In this document: piece after piece, positions 43,324 to 52,698 of the stretch | Position numbering within the stretch: the first letter of the stretch is position 1 | Layout: every line of letters starts with the position of its first letter | NCBI RefSeq assembly: GCF_023630205.1 | Contig: NZ_JALPRR010000001.1 | Span: forward strand, 806,001 to 870,000 | Reading direction: 5' to 3' | Origin: Pontibacter ruber | GTDB taxonomy: Bacteria; Bacteroidota; Bacteroidia; Cytophagales; Hymenobacteraceae | DNA length: 64,000 nucleotides | The notes under the pieces: model-generated | Database searches by the model: none | The model's input: only the letters and a program-made list of their open reading frames with translations | What the model was told of the DNA's origin: nothing | Translations under genes and position numbers: made by a program

Positions 43324-43821
43324 TTAGCTCTTCATGTTCACGAACTGCAGCGGCATGCCGATCTCTTCGCTGTTGCTGCGCATCAAGGCGATCACATCCT
43401 GCAGGTCGTCTATTTTTTTGCCAGTCACCCGGATCGTCTCGTCCATGATGGCAGCAGATACTTTTAGTTTGCTGTCTTTGATGAGCTTCATAATCTTTTT
43501 GGAAGTCTCCTTGTCGATGCCGGCTTTTACTTTGATATCCTTTTTCACCATGGCTCCGGACTGGTACGCTTCCTTCGAGAAATCGAGTGCTGTGGCATCC
43601 AGCCCCTGCTTTACCATTTTGCTCATCAGCACGTCTTCGGTGTGTTGCACGCGCATGTCGTTTTCCATCACGATCTTTACTTCGCTTGCCTTTTTATCAT
43701 ATTCCAGCGAGCCTTTGGTGTCACGGAAGTCGTAGCGGTTCATGATCTCTTTACGGGCAGTATTAACGGCGTTGTCCATGGTTTGCGGATCAACTTTGCT
43801 CACAATATCAAAAGATGCCAT
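43324..43821 (-). CDS. yajQ: YajQ-family nucleotide-binding protein
   Basis: A 165-residue protein of the YajQ family: MASFDIVSKVDPQTMDNAVN, NRYDFRDTKGSLEYD and IKDSKLKVSAAIMDETIRVTGKKIDDLQ, ending in LQFVNMKS. Two ferredoxin-like domains bind RNA, GTP or c-di-GMP in studied members. The length is full. A -7 box lies 55 bp upstream. Confidence 0.94.
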   Translation of the reverse strand: MASFDIVSKVDPQTMDNAVNTARKEIMNRYDFRDTKGSLEYDKKASEVKIVMENDMRVQHTEDVLMSKMVKQGLDATALDFSKEAYQSGAMVKKDIKVKAGIDKETSKKIMKLIKDSKLKVSAAIMDETIRVTGKKIDDLQDVIALMRSNSEEIGMPLQFVNMKS

Positions 43822-43875
43822 AATGCTTAGTTATCGTTTTATTGTCAGAAATTAGATTTACATGAGTTGCGCCAA

Positions 43876-43883
43876 CAAAGTTA
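43876..43883 (-). promoter_or_regulatory. -7 box upstream of yajQ
   Basis: The complement TAACTTTG fits TAnnTTTG, about 55 bp before the yajQ start. The -33 element at the proper spacing is poor. The surrounding gap is rich in AATTGTTGATTG-like short repeats. Confidence 0.4.
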
Positions 43884-44062
43884 TTTAAATGGCTGAATTG
43901 TTAAATTGTTAATTGCTGATTGTTGATTGCTATTTTGCCAGCCTATAAGTTGGCATGGGCGCAGGAAGCGAATGTATCCTGAGGAAAGATTCAGGCAACC
44001 ACATGCTGCTGTGTCACTTGCCCAATGCCTGTTTAAACAACAATCAATTATCGAAAATCAGA

Positions 44063-44494
44063 ATGAAAATCATCGAGCCCCATACCCCGGAAGAGTTTGC
44101 GCAATATTACAAACTGCGCTACGAGACGCTGCGCCGCCCCTGGAGCCAGCCCGAAGGCAGCGAACGCGCCGAAGACGATGCCACTGCCATACATGCCATG
44201 CTGGTAGAGGATACCGGCGAAGCCATCGGGATTTGCCGCCTGCACCTGGCCACCCCGCAGGAAGGACAGATCCGGTTTATGGGCATACGGGAAGACCGGC
44301 AGGGCCAGCGCCTCGGCGACCAGCTGCTGCACTACCTCGAAGAAAAAGCCAGAGCCATGGGCGCCACCCACATGACACTGCAGGCCCGCGAAAATGCCGT
44401 AAACTTTTACCGCCGCAACGGGTATGAAGTAGTAGAAAAAACACACCTGCTGTTTGGCAGCATCCAACATTACAAGATGGCCAGGCAGCTTTGA
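44063..44494 (+). CDS. GNAT-family N-acetyltransferase
   Basis: A 143-residue acetyltransferase from ATG 44063 (MKIIEPHTPEEF); an upstream in-frame start at 43955 would add an unrelated tail. Acetyl-CoA motif A is QIRFMGIREDRQGQRLGDQLL, followed by ARENAVNFYRRNGYEVVEKT, as in the ElaA/YitI-like branch. The acceptor is unknown. It ends 8 bp before the lipocalin start, so the two are probably co-transcribed. Confidence 0.87.
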   Translation: MKIIEPHTPEEFAQYYKLRYETLRRPWSQPEGSERAEDDATAIHAMLVEDTGEAIGICRLHLATPQEGQIRFMGIREDRQGQRLGDQLLHYLEEKARAMGATHMTLQARENAVNFYRRNGYEVVEKTHLLFGSIQHYKMARQL

Positions 44495-44502
44495 ACAAGC
44501 TT

Positions 44503-45057
44503 ATGCGCCAACGCACCAAACTTATACTTACTGCCGGCTCGCTGCTGTTGGGCACGCTCCTGGTCAGCAGTTGCAGCCGCAGCTATGCCCCACTGGAAAC
44601 GGTGCCGGAGGTAGACCTGAAGCGCTACCAGGGCAAGTGGTATGAGATCGCTTCGCTGCCGCAGCGCTTCTCCAAAGGCTGCCACTGCACCTCCACTGAG
44701 TATACCCTGAATGCTACCGAAGGCTATGTGGAAGTATACAACGCGTGCTACAAAGGAGGACCGAATGGTAAACTGAGCGCTGTAAAAGGAAAGGCCTTTC
44801 CGGTGGAAGGCAGCAACAACAGCAAGCTGAAAGTACAGTTTTTCTGGCCCTTCCGGGGTGATTACTGGATACTGGAGCTCGACCCGGAATACCGCTACGT
44901 GATGGTAGGCTCCCCAGACCGCGAAAGCCTCTGGTTTCTTTCCCGCACCCCAAGAATAGAGAAAGCTATTTATGACCTGCTTGTGCAGCAGGCTCGCAGC
45001 AAGGGTTTTCCCGTGGAGCAACTGGAGCTGATGGATCAGAGCTGTAACGAAAGGTAA
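44503..45057 (+). CDS. blc: Lipocalin Blc-type outer membrane lipoprotein
   Basis: 184 residues from ATG 44503; the in-frame TTG at 44491 is a poorer start. Lipoprotein signal with lipobox LVSSC (Cys24). The mature part shows lipocalin block 1, DLKRYQGKWYEIASLPQRF, then GDYWILELDPEYRYVMVGSP and the C-terminal helix region WFLSRTP. Blc proteins bind lysophospholipids and fatty acids at the outer membrane under stress. Confidence 0.92.
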   Translation: MRQRTKLILTAGSLLLGTLLVSSCSRSYAPLETVPEVDLKRYQGKWYEIASLPQRFSKGCHCTSTEYTLNATEGYVEVYNACYKGGPNGKLSAVKGKAFPVEGSNNSKLKVQFFWPFRGDYWILELDPEYRYVMVGSPDRESLWFLSRTPRIEKAIYDLLVQQARSKGFPVEQLELMDQSCNER

Positions 45058-45115
45058 GTGCTGCTGCTTGAAGTATAAACCTGTAGCTCTTTAGCCTCTG
45101 TACTTTCCTTACCCA

Positions 45116-45739
45116 ATGCCAATGAACAGCTATCCATACCACATTTACTACCCGGCTTCCTATACTTCTGATCCGGCTAAAAAATGGCCGCTGATCCTTT
45201 CCCTGCACGGGGCTGGGGAGCGGGGCGAGAACATGGAGCTGGTAGCTAAACAAGGGCTGCCCAGGTACCTGGAGGATAAGCCGGATTTTCCGTTTGTAGT
45301 CGCCTACCCGCAGTGCCCAAAAGGCACTTACTGGCTCGTTCCGCTGCTCAACAACTGGCTTGAGCAGGTATTGGCAGAAGTGAATGCCGATGAAAGCAGG
45401 ATCTACCTGACCGGTTACAGCATGGGCGGTTACGGCACCTGGCGCTGGGCATCGGATAACCCCGAAAAGTTTGCAGCTATACTTCCGATCTGCGGAGGCG
45501 GCGACGTGAACAAAGCGCATAACCTTGTACATACCCCTATTTGGGCGTTTCATGGGAAGCGGGACAACATTGTGCCTCTAGACGAAACAACGGAAATGGT
45601 AATAGCTGTGGAGGCACTGGGTGGCAATGTAAAGCTGACGATCTACCCGGACCTTTTCCACGATTCCTGGACGGTAACCTACAACAACCCCGCTATTTAC
45701 GACTGGCTTCTGCAGCACAAGCGGAATGGCTCAGCATAA
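45116..45739 (+). CDS. Alpha/beta hydrolase (carboxylesterase/PHB depolymerase-like)
   Basis: A 207-residue cytoplasmic serine hydrolase. Oxyanion region ILSLHGAGERGEN, nucleophile elbow GYSMGGYG, catalytic Asp in FHGKRDNIVPLDE and His in PDLFHDSW. The size agrees with phospholipase/carboxylesterase or prolyl-oligopeptidase-like esterases. Substrate unknown. It lies 58 bp downstream of the lipocalin gene and may belong to its transcript. Confidence 0.85.
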   Translation: MPMNSYPYHIYYPASYTSDPAKKWPLILSLHGAGERGENMELVAKQGLPRYLEDKPDFPFVVAYPQCPKGTYWLVPLLNNWLEQVLAEVNADESRIYLTGYSMGGYGTWRWASDNPEKFAAILPICGGGDVNKAHNLVHTPIWAFHGKRDNIVPLDETTEMVIAVEALGGNVKLTIYPDLFHDSWTVTYNNPAIYDWLLQHKRNGSA

Positions 45740-45762
45740 GCGAAAGTATAAACCAGGATTCT

Positions 45763-46386
45763 TCAATACCCCCGCCACATTCCTGTTGTGTCCGTTCCGG
45801 CTTCTGTTTCCAAAGGAGATTCCTCCAGCCACTCTTCATTGCTACGGTTAAAAACGTCTGCATTGACCAGCAGCGATATGATGGCCAGCGCCAGTAGCAG
45901 CGCAAGCGGAATAAGCAGGTTGCGGTAGAAAAAATTGCGCAAGGGTTCGTGCAGCCGGCGGTAGCGCCTGAAGTATAAAACCAGAAACACAGCCGCCAGC
46001 AAGTATAAAGGCAGTGCTACAAAGAACAGCATCTGCCAGCCAAACCAGTCCTGGTAGCGGAAGATGAGCGCCAGAAAGCCTGACACCAGCGCCAGGCTGC
46101 AAAACGCTCCCAACAGCGCCAACCGCACATTAGCGATCACGAAAAAGAACGACAGCCCTACCTGCACCAGAAACAGCAGCATCAGCATCGCCATCGAGAA
46201 CACAAACAGGAAACTGCCACCGGTAACAGCAGCGAACTTAAGGACAAGCCCCAGCAATGCCATGCCCATCACGACGTACAACACCGTTGTAAAAGACCTG
46301 ACAAAGGAGATCAGCTGGTGGCTGACGCTTTCGCCCAGCGAGCGCCTGTCACCGTCAGGGCTAACCCGGTTCAGGTTAGCGGTCAT
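45763..46386 (-). CDS. Hypothetical polytopic membrane protein
   Basis: A 207-residue protein with about five hydrophobic helices between residues 30 and 172 (for example LYVVMGMALLGLVLKFA and MLFFVALPLYLLAAVFLVLY) and an acidic C-terminus. It overlaps the upstream SDR gene by 4 bp (ATGA), so the two are translated together. No family is recognised. Confidence 0.65.
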   Translation of the reverse strand: MTANLNRVSPDGDRRSLGESVSHQLISFVRSFTTVLYVVMGMALLGLVLKFAAVTGGSFLFVFSMAMLMLLFLVQVGLSFFFVIANVRLALLGAFCSLALVSGFLALIFRYQDWFGWQMLFFVALPLYLLAAVFLVLYFRRYRRLHEPLRNFFYRNLLIPLALLLALAIISLLVNADVFNRSNEEWLEESPLETEAGTDTTGMWRGY

Positions 46387-47180
46387 TGCCGTTTTTCCTG
46401 GATGCGCTTCACCATTTTACGCAGGAAACTACGCGGCACCAGGCGCGTCGAGAAAGCCGTCAGCTTGTTCTGAATACCCGGAATCACCACCACCTCGCCT
46501 GCCATCATGGCTTCGTAGCCTGCTTTGGCTACACTCCGGGCATCGGCTACCATCTGCTTTGAGAACAGCCCCGAGCCGTGCAGGTTTGCATTTTCCTGAA
46601 AGTCCGTTTCCGTTGGCCCCGGGCAAAGCACTGTTACGGTCACATTATCCTCTTCCTGCTCGGTGGCGAGCGCCTCCGAGAACGACAGCACATAGGCTTT
46701 GCTGGCATAGTATACGGCCATCAGCGGCCCGGGCGGAAAAGCGGCCGTGGAGGCGACATTCAGAATTTTGCCGTGCCTGCCCAGCGGCAACTGCTGCAGA
46801 AAGAGTTTGCACAGGTGCGTCAGGGCTGTGATGTTTACCTGGATCATGTCCAGTTCTTTCTGCAGGTCGGTTTCCTTGAAGTAGCCATAGTTGCCAAAGC
46901 CGGCATTGTTTACCAGCACATCCACCACCACACCCGACTGCCGCAGCTCATCAAAAATACGCTGGGGTGCATCCGCCAATGCCAGATCCTGGGCAATTAC
47001 TTTGGTGTATACTTTGTACTGCACGGCAAAGCGCATGGCCAGGCTGTTGAGCTTGGCTTCGGAGCGGGCCACCAGCACTAGGTTGTGCCCGTGCTGCGCA
47101 AACAGTTCGGCCAGCGCCAGACCAATGCCGCCGGAGGCACCCGTGATCAGGGCTGTATAGGTTGGGGTTAATTGAGTCAT
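46383..47180 (-). CDS. Short-chain dehydrogenase/reductase (DltE/YqjQ-like)
   Basis: A 265-residue SDR with ALITGASGGIGLALAELFAQ (cofactor motif), VNNAGFGNYG, NVASTAAFPPGPLMAVYYASK (Ser and YxxxK) and CPGPTETDFQ. The C-terminal KLTAFSTRLVPRSFLRKMVKR is basic and amphipathic, as in membrane-associated acyl- or ketosteroid-reductase-like SDRs. Substrate unknown. First gene of a two-gene unit with the membrane protein. Confidence 0.88.
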   Translation of the reverse strand: MTQLTPTYTALITGASGGIGLALAELFAQHGHNLVLVARSEAKLNSLAMRFAVQYKVYTKVIAQDLALADAPQRIFDELRQSGVVVDVLVNNAGFGNYGYFKETDLQKELDMIQVNITALTHLCKLFLQQLPLGRHGKILNVASTAAFPPGPLMAVYYASKAYVLSFSEALATEQEEDNVTVTVLCPGPTETDFQENANLHGSGLFSKQMVADARSVAKAGYEAMMAGEVVVIPGIQNKLTAFSTRLVPRSFLRKMVKRIQEKRQ

Positions 47181-47339
47181 GTTATACTTGTTTTCATTTA
47201 GGTAAAACCGGCCATGCAGTGCGGTGGCGTGGTATGTTCTTCCATACGCAGTGGCTGCCTGGCGTGGATAAAAAATACACAGTTGGTATCAGTCTTTGCC
47301 CTTCTCGTCTATACATTCTGCCTGTATATATAGTTCTTC

Positions 47340-47371
47340 TTGAATAAATACTACAGAATTTCTTACCTTTG
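47340..47371 (+). promoter_or_regulatory. Promoter of the second TonB-dependent receptor
   Basis: TTG (47340-47342), 21-bp spacer, TACCTTTG (47364-47371) match the Bacteroidota -33/-7 consensus. The ATG at 47417 lies 45 bp downstream, which excludes the longer reading frame from 47369. Confidence 0.7.
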
Positions 47372-47416
47372 CGCCCTGTTTACAACGCCACCAATCCTAC
47401 CAAAAAAAATAAAACT

Positions 47417-49795
47417 ATGAGTACCAATTATTTACGCAACACCACAGGCGTGCTGTGGCTGCTATTGCTATGTTGTCTACCCTACCTGTCAGCAGGGCAG
47501 CAACTCTCCCAAACCATCCGCGGCAAAATAACCGACAAGGAATCGCAGGAGCCGCTGATCGGCGCCACCGTTGCTATCCTTACCACTGATCCTGCCATCG
47601 GTACCACCACCGATCTTGAGGGCTCCTTCCGCCTCGACAAAATTCCGTTGGGCCGCCATACACTCCGCATCAGCTACATGGGCTACGAGGAGCAGGTTAT
47701 CCCGGAGCTGCTGGTCGGTTCGGGCAAGGAACTTATACTTCAGATCGGGCTGAGCGAGTCGTTTAAAAAGCTGCAGGAAGTGGTGATCAGTGCCGAAGAA
47801 CAGGCAAAAGGCAACCCGCTGAACGAAATGGCCATGATCAGCACGCGCTCTATTTCGGTGGAAGAAACCAAGCGCTACGCCGCCAGCATAAACGATCCTG
47901 CCCGCGCTGCCCAGAACTATGCCGGTGTAGGCATCAGCCAGGACATGAGCAACGAGATTGTGGTGCGCGGCAACTCGCCCCGTGGCGTGCTGTGGCGCGT
48001 AGAGGGCATCGAAGTACCCAACCCAAGCCATTTTGCAGAAGAAGGCGCTGCAGGCGGGGCCGTGAGTATCCTGAGCGTAAACATGCTCGACAATTCGGAC
48101 TTCAGCACAGGAGCATTTCCGGCAGAGTATGGCAATGCGCTTTCCGGCATCTTCGACATCAGGCTGCGCAACGGCAACAACGAAAAACGCGAGTATGCGC
48201 TGCAGGCTGGCGTGCTGGGCGTGGATTTTGCCGCCGAAGGTCCTTTTAAGGCAGGTTCCAAGGCTTCGTACCTGGCCAACTACCGCTACTCCACACTTGC
48301 CATGCTCAACAAAATGGGTGTTAAAATCACAGGCGATGCCACTCCTGTGTTCCAGGACTTCTCCTACAAAGTATACCTGCCCACCCGTAAAGCCGGCGTT
48401 TTCTCTTTCTGGGGATTAGGGGGTTTAAGCGAGCAGGCCTCCCTTGCAGAAAGGGACGTAACGAAGTGGGAAAGCAATTGGGATGGCTTTGATGATCGTT
48501 TTAAAGCCAGCATGGGAGCAGCCGGCATCACCCACATGTATTTCCTGGGCAAGGACGATTACGTGGAGTCATCGCTGGTACTATCTGCCAACAGCAACAG
48601 CATACAGTTTGATTCGCTCACCACCGAGTTCGACGTTGTTCCTTACTACAACCAGCGTGCTGCCTATACTTCGGTGCGCTTTTCCTCCTTGTACAACCGC
48701 AAGCTCAGCAATCATCATACGTTCAGAACAGGAGTTATACTTAGCCGGCTTGGCTACGATGCGTTTGCTGAGGGGCAGAATGCTGACCGGCAGCAGGGCC
48801 GGTTTGTGGACCAGAACGGTGACACCTACCTGGCACAGGGTTACGCCCAATGGAAGTACCGCCTCACGGAGCAGCTCACCCTGAACACGGGCCTGCACAG
48901 CATGTACTTTGGCCTGAACGGCAGCGCAAGCCTGGAACCACGCGTGGGCCTGAAGTGGCAGGTAAATGCTGCACGCTCAATTAGTGCCGGCTTTGGCATG
49001 CACAGCCGCCACGAGGCCATGACCACCTATTTTGCACAGCAGCGCTTGCAGCGCGATACCTATACGCAGCCAAACAAAGAGCTGGACCTTACCCGTGCCG
49101 CACATTATGTACTGGGCTATGATCAAATGCTGCGCGAGGACCTGCGCCTGAAAGCGGAAGTCTATTACCAGCACCTCTACAACGTACCTGTAGGAGCCGA
49201 AGCTAACAGTTCTTTCTCAGCCATAAACCACGAGCGTGGCTTTACTACAGACAGCCTGGTGAACCAAGGCACCGGCCGAAACTACGGACTGGAACTGACG
49301 CTGGAAAAATTCTTCACCAACAACTACTACTTCCTGCTGACTACGTCGCTTTACGAATCGAAGTATACGGCCACCGACGGCGTGGAGCGCGACACCCGCT
49401 TCAACGGAAATCATATTGTTAATTTCCTGGCCGGCAAGGAGTTTAAGGTTGGCAGCAGCAAGCAGAACCTGATCGGCACCAATCTGAAAGTAATGTGGGC
49501 CGGAGGCAACCGCTATACCCCGATAGATGTGAAAAAATCAAGGGAAGCTGTACGGGAAGTACTGGTGGAAGACCAGCGTTATAGCCTGCAGGCATCCGAC
49601 TATTTCCGTACGGATGTGCGGGTAAGCTATCGCAAAAACAAACCAAAAGCGTCTTACATCCTCTCGCTCGACTTGCAAAACCTGACGGGCAGGCTGAATG
49701 TGTATGGCATATACTATGACCGGGTAAAAGGCGATGTAGAAACTATCCGGCAAATGGGGCTTGTACCTATGCTTAATTACAGAATAGAGTTTTAA
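47417..49795 (+). CDS. TonB-dependent receptor
   Basis: 792 residues from ATG 47417 (MSTNYLRN). Signal peptide to about residue 28, carboxypeptidase-regulatory-like domain (TIRGKITDKESQEPLIGATVAIL), plug domain with ARAAQNYAGVGISQDMSNEIVVRGNSPRG and NSDFSTGAFPAEYGNALSGIFDIRLR, and a 22-strand type barrel ending YRIEF with the terminal aromatic residue. No SusD or lipoprotein partner is adjacent, so the ligand is unknown. Own promoter and terminator. Confidence 0.92.
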   Translation: MSTNYLRNTTGVLWLLLLCCLPYLSAGQQLSQTIRGKITDKESQEPLIGATVAILTTDPAIGTTTDLEGSFRLDKIPLGRHTLRISYMGYEEQVIPELLVGSGKELILQIGLSESFKKLQEVVISAEEQAKGNPLNEMAMISTRSISVEETKRYAASINDPARAAQNYAGVGISQDMSNEIVVRGNSPRGVLWRVEGIEVPNPSHFAEEGAAGGAVSILSVNMLDNSDFSTGAFPAEYGNALSGIFDIRLRNGNNEKREYALQAGVLGVDFAAEGPFKAGSKASYLANYRYSTLAMLNKMGVKITGDATPVFQDFSYKVYLPTRKAGVFSFWGLGGLSEQASLAERDVTKWESNWDGFDDRFKASMGAAGITHMYFLGKDDYVESSLVLSANSNSIQFDSLTTEFDVVPYYNQRAAYTSVRFSSLYNRKLSNHHTFRTGVILSRLGYDAFAEGQNADRQQGRFVDQNGDTYLAQGYAQWKYRLTEQLTLNTGLHSMYFGLNGSASLEPRVGLKWQVNAARSISAGFGMHSRHEAMTTYFAQQRLQRDTYTQPNKELDLTRAAHYVLGYDQMLREDLRLKAEVYYQHLYNVPVGAEANSSFSAINHERGFTTDSLVNQGTGRNYGLELTLEKFFTNNYYFLLTTSLYESKYTATDGVERDTRFNGNHIVNFLAGKEFKVGSSKQNLIGTNLKVMWAGGNRYTPIDVKKSREAVREVLVEDQRYSLQASDYFRTDVRVSYRKNKPKASYILSLDLQNLTGRLNVYGIYYDRVKGDVETIRQMGLVPMLNYRIEF

Positions 49796-49820
49796 GTATC
49801 ACGTATACTATACCAAGAAT

Positions 49821-49857
49821 AAAAAGGGCAGAACGCTTACCGGCACCTGCCCTTTTT
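49821..49857 (+). terminator. Terminator of the TonB-dependent receptor gene
   Basis: AAAAAGGGCAG (49821-49831) pairs with CTGCCCTTTTT (49847-49857), followed by more T, 25 bp after the stop. Confidence 0.88.
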
Positions 49858-49895
49858 TTACCTTTACAAAACGCACTAAAAAACGATACATACCT

Positions 49896-50432
49896 ATGGA
49901 AGAGCAATCAGACCCATACAAATACCCCATCGGCCATTACGACGTTACCCAGGCAATAGACGCCGATAAGCTGGGCCAGTTTATACTTTCTATCGCCAAC
50001 CTGCCCTCCCGCGTGCGGGCAGCCGTGAAAGACATGACCAAGGACCAGCTGGACACCCCCTACCGCCTCGGCGGCTGGACCGTGCGGCAGGTTATCCACC
50101 ACCTGCCTGACAGCCACATGAACGGCTACCTTCGCCAGAAATTTGCCTTGACCGAAGACCGCCCCACCATCAAACCTTATGACGAGGAGGCTTGGGCCGA
50201 GCTGCACGACGCCAAGTTCAGTGCTCCGGAAGTATCGTTGGATTTACTGGAGGCGCTGCACCAGCGCTGGGTGCTGCTGATGTTAAGCCTCACGCCGGAG
50301 CAACTGGACCGTACATTCATACACCCGGTGAATGGGGAACAAACCATACGGCAGCACATCGGGCTTTATGCCTGGCACGGCGAGCACCACCTGGCACACA
50401 TCACGGAACTCAAAAAGCGAAGAGGCTGGTAA
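49896..50432 (+). CDS. DinB-fold bacillithiol transferase-like protein (YfiT/BstA)
   Basis: A 178-residue four-helix metalloprotein. Opening YPIGHYDVTQAIDADKL and the DinB metal ligands in VRQVIHHLPDSH and YAWHGEHHLAHI are those of the YfiT/BstA family, which conjugates bacillithiol to electrophiles in Firmicutes and Bacteroidota; older annotation calls it a metal-dependent hydrolase. It stands alone. Confidence 0.88.
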   Translation: MEEQSDPYKYPIGHYDVTQAIDADKLGQFILSIANLPSRVRAAVKDMTKDQLDTPYRLGGWTVRQVIHHLPDSHMNGYLRQKFALTEDRPTIKPYDEEAWAELHDAKFSAPEVSLDLLEALHQRWVLLMLSLTPEQLDRTFIHPVNGEQTIRQHIGLYAWHGEHHLAHITELKKRRGW

Positions 50433-50603
50433 AGTTTGGATTGAGCACTGCCTGTTGTGTTCACAATCATACTTGCAGCACACTGCATTTATGAGCAATG
50501 CTATCTTTCTGAAACGAAAGTTTTCTTCGTGCTACATCGCTTTAGAAATTCGATAAAGAGCAGGTGCCTGTAGTTATACCTGGCAGGAGCAATAAGGAAA
50601 CTG

Positions 50604-51089
50604 TTAATAATACTTCATCTCTGTCAGGTCACGAAGTTCTGCGTGTAAATCCTGGGCGATCTGTTCCAGTTCCTTAAGGGCTTTCTCTTTATTGTCTTTC
50701 TGCAGCAGGTGCAGTTTTATGTTGTTAGACAGCTTTATGTATCCGTCGAATTTTTCCCGTTTAAAGGTAGCCATGGATGCTCTGGACTCTATCGTCTGGC
50801 TATACCTGTTCTTTTTCAGAAAAAGAAAATCGATCCCGGGCAATGGCAGCTTTTTACCGAAAGTTATACTTGCTAAACTAACACCTTCCCTGTAGGTCAT
50901 GTGGTCTAAATCAAATGTTACCCGATAATGCGTAAATTGGGTAATAAAGCCCGCAGGAAATAACAGAAAGGCAAACAGGGAGCCATCCAGAACGGAGAAC
51001 AAGGCCCAAACTGTAAGAATCCAGCAGAATACTCTGGCCGCTGTTCCAAAGTAAGGTCCTGTGTTGTAACTGTGTAAAGTAGCTTTCAT
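50604..51089 (-). CDS. Hypothetical membrane-anchored protein
   Basis: A 161-residue protein with two hydrophobic segments near the N-terminus (about 18-52), followed by a soluble part with KKNRYSQTIESRASMATFKREKFDGYIKLSNNIKLHL. No family recognised. It lies 27 bp downstream of the GDYXXLXY gene on the same strand and may be the last member of that operon. Confidence 0.6.
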   Translation of the reverse strand: MKATLHSYNTGPYFGTAARVFCWILTVWALFSVLDGSLFAFLLFPAGFITQFTHYRVTFDLDHMTYREGVSLASITFGKKLPLPGIDFLFLKKNRYSQTIESRASMATFKREKFDGYIKLSNNIKLHLLQKDNKEKALKELEQIAQDLHAELRDLTEMKYY

Positions 51090-51116
51090 TGTTCGTAATC
51101 TCTTTAGCTATATCTG

Positions 51117-51632
51117 TTATTGTTTAGCTTCCTTATCTCTTGCAGGCACTATCAGCTTTCTGTGCTTATCATACAAACCAACCAGTATGCTGTTTCCGTC
51201 ATTGTCTACCTTAAGTCCGCCGTAGGCAGCTTGCTCAAACTGTTTAGCCTGCCCTTCTTCAAAAAAGTAAGACTCTGCACCCAGGTTCAGGCTCCAGTCC
51301 CCTTTGCTGTACCTGATCAGCAGTTCGCCGGCCTGTAGCGGTTCCTTTTGCGGCTGGTACCGAACCAGCTGCGCCACCTGCTGCGAATCCAGCCGCACCA
51401 CCACGTAGCCACGGCTTTTGAGGCTGTCCATGTCCTGTGTCTGGCTGATGGCGTAACTCAGACGCATGAAGTCGCCCTGCATAAGCGAGCGAGGGTCTAC
51501 CGGGGCTAGTTGCAGTAGCACCAGCTGCCCGTCTTTCAAAATAACCTCCTTCTCCACAACTGACCAGTTAAAAAATACCAGCACCACAGCCAGGTTTACC
51601 AGCACTACTATACTTTTGATGTTATTCCGCAT
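51117..51632 (-). CDS. GDYXXLXY-type exported protein
   Basis: A 171-residue protein with one N-terminal membrane segment (IKSIVVLVNLAVVLVFFNWSV) and the motif GDFMRLSY, the form here of the GDYXXLXY signature that names the family. Such genes are regularly found with DUF4401 and DUF2157 membrane proteins, as here. Function unknown; probably a membrane complex. It overlaps the DUF4401 gene by 11 bp. Confidence 0.85.
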   Translation of the reverse strand: MRNNIKSIVVLVNLAVVLVFFNWSVVEKEVILKDGQLVLLQLAPVDPRSLMQGDFMRLSYAISQTQDMDSLKSRGYVVVRLDSQQVAQLVRYQPQKEPLQAGELLIRYSKGDWSLNLGAESYFFEEGQAKQFEQAAYGGLKVDNDGNSILVGLYDKHRKLIVPARDKEAKQ

Positions 51633-52698
51633 GGCTCCTCAGGTAACGGTTCAGCAAATACAAGCCACCTAAAAACAGGCCGCCTGTCAACACAAGTACA
51701 CCCGACTTAGCCAGGAGCGTCATGTTCAGGTCATAATAGTAAAGCACGATGAAATAAGCCAGCGCCAACAGCCCTACCCAGAAGCCCGGCTTGTGGCCGA
51801 TGTAAAAACTGGATAGCAGCACGAGCAGGGCGCCCGGCACAGAAGGAGTCTGGATGGTTGGCAGCAAAAGCAAACAGCAGCAAGTATAAATAACTGCCTG
51901 CGTCCTTTTATCAGTGATGGCGCTGTCTTTCAGAACATGATATACCAGCACCAGCAAACAGCCTATCAGGATAATACTAGAGATCCAGAAATGCGAAATG
52001 GAAGTGGAGAGAAACTTCTGGTGCACGAGCAGCCCCAGCAGGATGACCAGCGAGAACACCAGCCCCATCCGGACCGGGCCGAACAGCAGCGCAACTCTGG
52101 GCGAGGTAGCCAGCAGTTTTGGTTCCTGCAGGCTCATGTACGTAAGTGCGGCCGCCTGCAGCGCAATCAGGGCATGCGACAGGTTGTAGGCTTTGTGTAT
52201 AACAATCAGGCTCAGCAAACTTCCGTTGAGTACCAGCACCGCGATAAACACACAGATGGCATTCTCTGTAAACAGCAGCACCAGTACTGCCGCAAGAGCC
52301 AGCACCAGAGCTATCGTTGTGCTGTTGTTTGTAACTTGCCCCGTTCCGATGGCAAGCAGCACGTAGCCTGCAATGTTCATCGACACGCTGATGGCGTCTG
52401 CCGTGAACGTTTTCTCGACGCGGACCAGTACCTCCGCCCCTACCAGGAAGCCCAGCCCAAAGATCAACAGGCCAATAGACGAATTATACAGCCCTGCGGC
52501 AAACAGAAAACCCAGCAACGTAGACATCGCCAGCAGGCCACCCAGCATGGTGAGCACCTTAACAGGCAGCCGCTTCAGCAGGGAAGTTGACTGCGCCACA
52601 TCGGCTGCAATGGCAGCTTCATCATACGTAAAGCCGGGTTGTTCCTGCGCAATTTCCTGCAGCAGTTCTCTTAATTCTTGTGCTTCGATGTTAGCCAT
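51622..52698 (-). CDS. DUF4401 polytopic membrane protein
   Basis: A 358-residue protein: soluble N-terminal part (about 1-40, with the LRELLQEIAQEQPG opening) and around ten membrane helices. Position between DUF2157 and GDYXXLXY genes, with overlaps of 8 and 11 bp, fixes the family. Function unknown. Confidence 0.82.
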   Translation of the reverse strand: MANIEAQELRELLQEIAQEQPGFTYDEAAIAADVAQSTSLLKRLPVKVLTMLGGLLAMSTLLGFLFAAGLYNSSIGLLIFGLGFLVGAEVLVRVEKTFTADAISVSMNIAGYVLLAIGTGQVTNNSTTIALVLALAAVLVLLFTENAICVFIAVLVLNGSLLSLIVIHKAYNLSHALIALQAAALTYMSLQEPKLLATSPRVALLFGPVRMGLVFSLVILLGLLVHQKFLSTSISHFWISSIILIGCLLVLVYHVLKDSAITDKRTQAVIYTCCCLLLLPTIQTPSVPGALLVLLSSFYIGHKPGFWVGLLALAYFIVLYYYDLNMTLLAKSGVLVLTGGLFLGGLYLLNRYLRSHAE